Source of the DNA: Acidobacteriota bacterium
Lineage (GTDB): Bacteria > Acidobacteriota > Terriglobia > Acidiferrales > UBA7541
NCBI GenBank assembly: GCA_013289855.1
Contig: JABCZD010000015.1
Location: 43,345-107,344, forward strand
Direction: 5' to 3'
Length of the DNA stretch: 64,000 bases
Both the position numbers and the translations under genes were made by a program. This document shows, in pieces, positions 61,294-64,000 of this stretch. The notes beneath the pieces were generated by a model. That model did no database searches, was not told where the DNA came from, and was given only the letters and a program-made list of their open reading frames with translations. Within the stretch, counting starts at the first letter, position 1. Every line of letters starts with the position of its first letter.

Positions 61294-62739
61294 ATGACTG
61301 ACTACATGACCAACAACGCCTCACCCAAAACGCTATACCAAAAAATCTGGGACGCTCACCTCGTCCGCGAAGAGGCCGGCCAGCCTTCCATCATCTACAT
61401 TGACCGCCACCTTGTGCACGAAGGCACTTCCCCGCAAGCCTTTGCCGGCCTCCGCGCTGAGGGCCGCAAAGTTCGCCGCCCCGACCTCACCTTCGCCGTA
61501 ATGGACCATTCCGTCTCCACCACCGACCGCACCCTCCCCATCCTCGACCAGGACGCCAAGCTCCAGTTTGAAGCCCTCGAGAAAAATTGCCGCGAATCCG
61601 GCGTCCGCCTGTTCGACATGAACAGCAAAAATCAGGGCATCGTGCACATCATCGGCCCCGAACTCGGCATCACCCAGCCCGGACAAACCATCGTCTGCGG
61701 CGACAGCCACACCTCCACGCACGGCGCGTTCGGCACGCTGGCCTTCGGCATCGGCACCAGCGAAGTCGAGCACGTGCTGGCTACGCAGTGTCTGGTGCAA
61801 TCCAAATCCAAGACCATGCACATCGTGGTCAACGGCAAACGCCCCAAAGGCGTCACCGCCAAGGACATCATCCTCGCCATCATCGGCAAAATCGGCATCG
61901 GCGGCGGCACCTCGCACGTCGTTGAATACGCCGGCCAAGCCATCCGCGAACTTTCCATGGAAGGCCGCATGACCGTCTGCAACATGACCGTGGAAGCCGG
62001 CGCGCGCGCGGGCATGGTCGCGCCTGATGAAACCACTTTTAAATATTTGGAAGGCCGCCCGTTCGTTCCGCGTGGCAAAGAATTTCAGGAAGCGGTCGCG
62101 CGCTGGAAGCAACTCCCCAGCGACCCGGGCGCAAAATTCGACGTCACCGTAGAGCTGCAAGCCGAGCAGATCGCCCCGCAAGTCACCTGGGGTACCAACC
62201 CCGGCATGGTCAGCGGCGTCACCGCGCGCGTTCCCGACCCGCACGACTTCAAGGATCTCAACGATCAAAAGGCCACCGAGCGCGCCTTGCATTACATGGG
62301 CCTAAAAGCCGGCACGCCCATCGTGGACATTCCGGTCGACCGCGTCTTCATCGGCAGCTGCACCAATTCCCGTATCGACGATCTTCGCGCCGCCGCCCAT
62401 TTCGTCGCAGGCAAGCACGTCAACAAATCCATCAAGCAAGCCTTAATCGTCCCCGGTTCGCGCGGCATCAAAGCCCAAGCCGAAAAAGAAGGTTTGGATA
62501 AAATTTTCACCGACGCCGGTTTCGAGTGGCGCGACGCCGGCTGCAGCATGTGCATCGGCATGAACGCCGATGTCCTGCCCCCCAACGAACGCAGCGCCAG
62601 CACCAGCAACCGCAACTTCGAAGGCCGCCAGGGCCGCGACAGCCGCACGCACCTGGTTAGCCCCGTAATGGCCGCCGCCGCAGCCATCGCCGGCCACTTC
62701 GTGGACATCCGCGACTTCGCCCTGGAATCAGTCGAGTAG
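61294..62739 (+). CDS. leuC: 3-isopropylmalate dehydratase large subunit
   Basis: A 481-residue aconitase-family enzyme that isomerises 2- to 3-isopropylmalate with LeuD. Fe-S cluster cysteines: FIGSCTNSRIDDLRAA and DAGCSMCIGMNAD; VCGDSHTSTHGAFGTLAFGI is the usual core motif. Standard length. leuD follows after a 400-base gap that holds repeats and a small ORF, rather than directly. Confidence 0.97.
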   Translation: MTDYMTNNASPKTLYQKIWDAHLVREEAGQPSIIYIDRHLVHEGTSPQAFAGLRAEGRKVRRPDLTFAVMDHSVSTTDRTLPILDQDAKLQFEALEKNCRESGVRLFDMNSKNQGIVHIIGPELGITQPGQTIVCGDSHTSTHGAFGTLAFGIGTSEVEHVLATQCLVQSKSKTMHIVVNGKRPKGVTAKDIILAIIGKIGIGGGTSHVVEYAGQAIRELSMEGRMTVCNMTVEAGARAGMVAPDETTFKYLEGRPFVPRGKEFQEAVARWKQLPSDPGAKFDVTVELQAEQIAPQVTWGTNPGMVSGVTARVPDPHDFKDLNDQKATERALHYMGLKAGTPIVDIPVDRVFIGSCTNSRIDDLRAAAHFVAGKHVNKSIKQALIVPGSRGIKAQAEKEGLDKIFTDAGFEWRDAGCSMCIGMNADVLPPNERSASTSNRNFEGRQGRDSRTHLVSPVMAAAAAIAGHFVDIRDFALESVE

Positions 62740-62744
62740 ACTTT

Positions 62745-62771
62745 GTAGCGGCCGCCTTCCGAGGCGGTCGC
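62745..62771. repeat. GTAG-footed palindrome (REP-like)
   Basis: GTAGCGGCCGCCTTCCGAGG then CGGTCGC; sister of the one at 36320-36348. It begins just after the leuC stop. Confidence 0.7.
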
Positions 62772-62792
62772 CTTTGATGTTGCTTTTGACGT

Positions 62793-62825
62793 TGTAGCGA
62801 CGGCCTTCAGGCCGTCATCTTGGTT
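62793..62825. repeat. GACGGCCTTCAGGCCGTC palindrome, copy 1
   Basis: TTGTAGCGACGGCCTTCAGG, then CCGTCATCTTGG. A near-identical direct copy at 63081-63110 brackets the small ORF between leuC and leuD. Confidence 0.75.
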
Positions 62826-62861
62826 CGGCACAGATAGGACGCAAATGTTGAAAGATCCGAT

Positions 62862-63062
62862 TTGGTGCTTCTGGTCGCCGTCAACGCGCTGGTCGGATTA
62901 ACGTGGGCGCTCTTGTTGATTTTGCATTCGGAGAGATTCAGAAAAAACCGAGGACCGATGCCAGCTCGCGCCACACACATTCTCATGTGGCTACTGTTCG
63001 TCGCGGGCGCGGCTCTCACCTTCTGGGGAACGCAGCATGGCAATACGCTTTTGAATCAATAA
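62862..63062 (+). CDS. Small two-helix membrane protein between leuC and leuD
   Basis: A 66-residue frame from TTG 62862: two hydrophobic helices (VLLVAVNALVGLTWALLLIL and THILMWLLFVAGAALTFWG) joined by a basic loop (HSERFRKNRGPMPARA). It looks like a real membrane peptide. No Shine-Dalgarno of note. It is enclosed by direct copies of a REP-like repeat. Function unknown. Confidence 0.4.
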   Translation: MVLLVAVNALVGLTWALLLILHSERFRKNRGPMPARATHILMWLLFVAGAALTFWGTQHGNTLLNQ

Positions 63063-63080
63063 TTGACAGCTTTTGAATTC

Positions 63081-63110
63081 GCAGCGATGGCCTTCAGGCC
63101 GTCATCTTGG
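63081..63110. repeat. GATGGCCTTCAGGCCGTC palindrome, copy 2
   Basis: GCAGCGATGGCCTTCAGGCC, then GTCATCTTGG. Direct repeat of 62793-62825 with a changed foot (GCAG, not GTAG). Confidence 0.7.
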
Positions 63111-63136
63111 TTTTGAATCTTGGAGACGCACCGTAA

Positions 63137-63769
63137 ATGAAACCATTTATTACCCACACCGGATTGGTCCTCCCGCTGGATCGCGTCAACGTGGACACCG
63201 ACCAGATGGTGCCGAAACAATTCTTGAAAGCGCTCACCCGCCAGGGCTTTGGCCGCATACTGTTTTACGATTGGCGCTATCTCGCGGGCGAAAAACCCAA
63301 TCCTGAATTTATCTTGAATTTCCCGCAATTTGCTGGCGCGTCCCTGCTGCTGACGCGCGCGAATTTCGGCTGCGGCTCCAGCCGCGAACACGCTCCCTGG
63401 GCTATCGGCGACTACGGCTTCCGCGTAATCCTCGCCCCCAGCTACGCCGACATTTTTTACAACAACTGCTTCAAGAACGGCATCCTCCCCGCCGAACTCA
63501 GCGAAGCGCAAATCGAAGAACTATTTCAGCGCGCGGAAAAATATCCCGGCTACCAGCTCAGCATCGACCTGCCAAACCAAACGGTTAGCGACAACTACGG
63601 CCTGACCTACAAATTTGCAATCCTGCCGTCGCGCAAAGAAGTGTTACTCGAAGGACTCGACGACATCGCCACCACCATGAAACACGAGCCGGAGATAACC
63701 GCCTACGAAAAAACCCACGCCGCAACAGCAACAATGTTCGATCAGGTCGACGTAAAAAATTATTCGTAG
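63137..63769 (+). CDS. leuD: 3-isopropylmalate dehydratase small subunit
   Basis: A 210-residue swivel-domain subunit. LDRVNVDTDQMVPKQFLKAL, NFGCGSSREHAPWAIGDYGF (the conserved GCGSSREHA) and APSYADIFYNNCFKNGILP are diagnostic. It closes the active site on LeuC. ATG 63137. Full length. Followed by two GCATGC-type palindromes. Confidence 0.96.
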   Translation: MKPFITHTGLVLPLDRVNVDTDQMVPKQFLKALTRQGFGRILFYDWRYLAGEKPNPEFILNFPQFAGASLLLTRANFGCGSSREHAPWAIGDYGFRVILAPSYADIFYNNCFKNGILPAELSEAQIEELFQRAEKYPGYQLSIDLPNQTVSDNYGLTYKFAILPSRKEVLLEGLDDIATTMKHEPEITAYEKTHAATATMFDQVDVKNYS

Positions 63770-63786
63770 GGGCACGGCATGCCGTG
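63766..63786. repeat. GTAG-footed GCATGC palindrome
   Basis: GTAGGGGCACGGCATGCCGT then G. The leuD stop TAG falls inside its foot (63767-63769). Confidence 0.75.
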
Positions 63787-63875
63787 ACCGTCCGTATTTT
63801 GCGATTGAATCGGGTCGTCTTTTCTGCCGGATGATCCGTGCGCTTCGGTTGATTGGTCCACGCAGCAACAGCCGC

Positions 63876-63892
63876 GGGCACGGCATGCCGCA
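63876..63892. repeat. GCATGC palindrome, diverged copy
   Basis: GGGCACGGCATGCCGCA. No GTAG foot. The window's last 110 bases hold no recognisable gene. Confidence 0.6.
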
Positions 63893-64000
63893 GGGCTGTC
63901 CCAATTAGACGGAGTTTGCCCTTGCGAAGGTCGAAAGCGTTGGGTTTGTGGCGGTTTTTGTAGCATGCGGCGATGCAGGTTGGGTTGCTGCTGTCCCAAC

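Noticed and set aside
1..64000. tRNA, rRNA, tmRNA genes and CRISPR arrays
   Set aside because: No rRNA-like stretch, no array of equal spacers, and no convincing tRNA cloverleaf was noticed by eye; a GTCGAATCGAGTCC near 44478 resembles a T-loop but has no matching acceptor stem. A tRNAscan or CRISPR finder run would settle this.

Overview
The window looks like a chromosomal contig from an acidobacterium (Acidobacteriota, probably class Terriglobia). The main pointers are a VWFA-related acidobacterial-domain protein next to a very large TonB-type receptor with an N-terminal carboxypeptidase-regulatory-like domain, MacB/FtsX-like permeases ending in the typical DPMEALRYE-type tail, many Tat- and Sec-exported sugar-modifying proteins, and a GC-rich base composition. 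The assignment is inference from gene content; no rRNA or tRNA gene was recognised.

Layout. 0-9 kb: housekeeping and envelope genes (thiG, a GT-C membrane glycosyltransferase, a Pycsar-effector-like membrane protein, a CPBP protease, an HGSNAT-like acyltransferase, an FtsB-like protein, a phosphohexomutase, cutA and a cystathionine gamma-synthase-type enzyme). 9-19 kb: a permease without its ATPase, a ferredoxin-NADP reductase-like flavoprotein, an exported two-gene unit of unknown function, a Crp/Fnr regulator, glgB and gamma-glutamyltranspeptidase. 20-25.7 kb: the branched-chain amino-acid operon ilvD-ilvB-ilvN-ilvC on the minus strand. It is preceded by what reads as a complete attenuator: a leader ORF with an Ile-Val-Arg-Ile cluster, an antiterminator and a terminator. 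26-33 kb: a tightly overlapping three-gene unit (DUF5666-like protein, TonB-type receptor, VWFA protein).

33-49 kb: the Kdp potassium system. KdpD is split into two divergently transcribed genes, and the sensor/regulator genes are separated from kdpFABC by about 8.4 kb of accessory genes. These accessory genes include two alpha/beta hydrolases, a CGNR regulator, a mercuric-reductase-like flavoprotein, and a cobalt-type nitrile hydratase whose alpha subunit carries a Tat signal and a His-rich linker. A 28-codon ORF with a good ribosome-binding site precedes the tiny kdpF.

49-64 kb: a ferritin-like DUF892 protein, an exported DUF1080 plus Gfo/Idh/MocA pair, a cytosine deaminase, a frameshifted HAF-repeat lipoprotein, an amidase, and a decayed mobile-element zone (an IS30 transposase without its N-terminus and a serine-recombinase tail with an in-frame stop). 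Then come a DedA-rhodanese fusion and leuC/leuD.

Non-coding structure is rich. At least ten short palindromes lie between genes, most with a GTAG foot, as in REP elements mobilised by RAYT transposases. Two intergenic elements, near 19.0-19.3 kb and 44.3-44.6 kb, share ordered motifs and a hairpin with a conserved tip but different stem sequence, each downstream of a good sigma-70-type promoter. They may be a small structured-RNA or mobile-element family.
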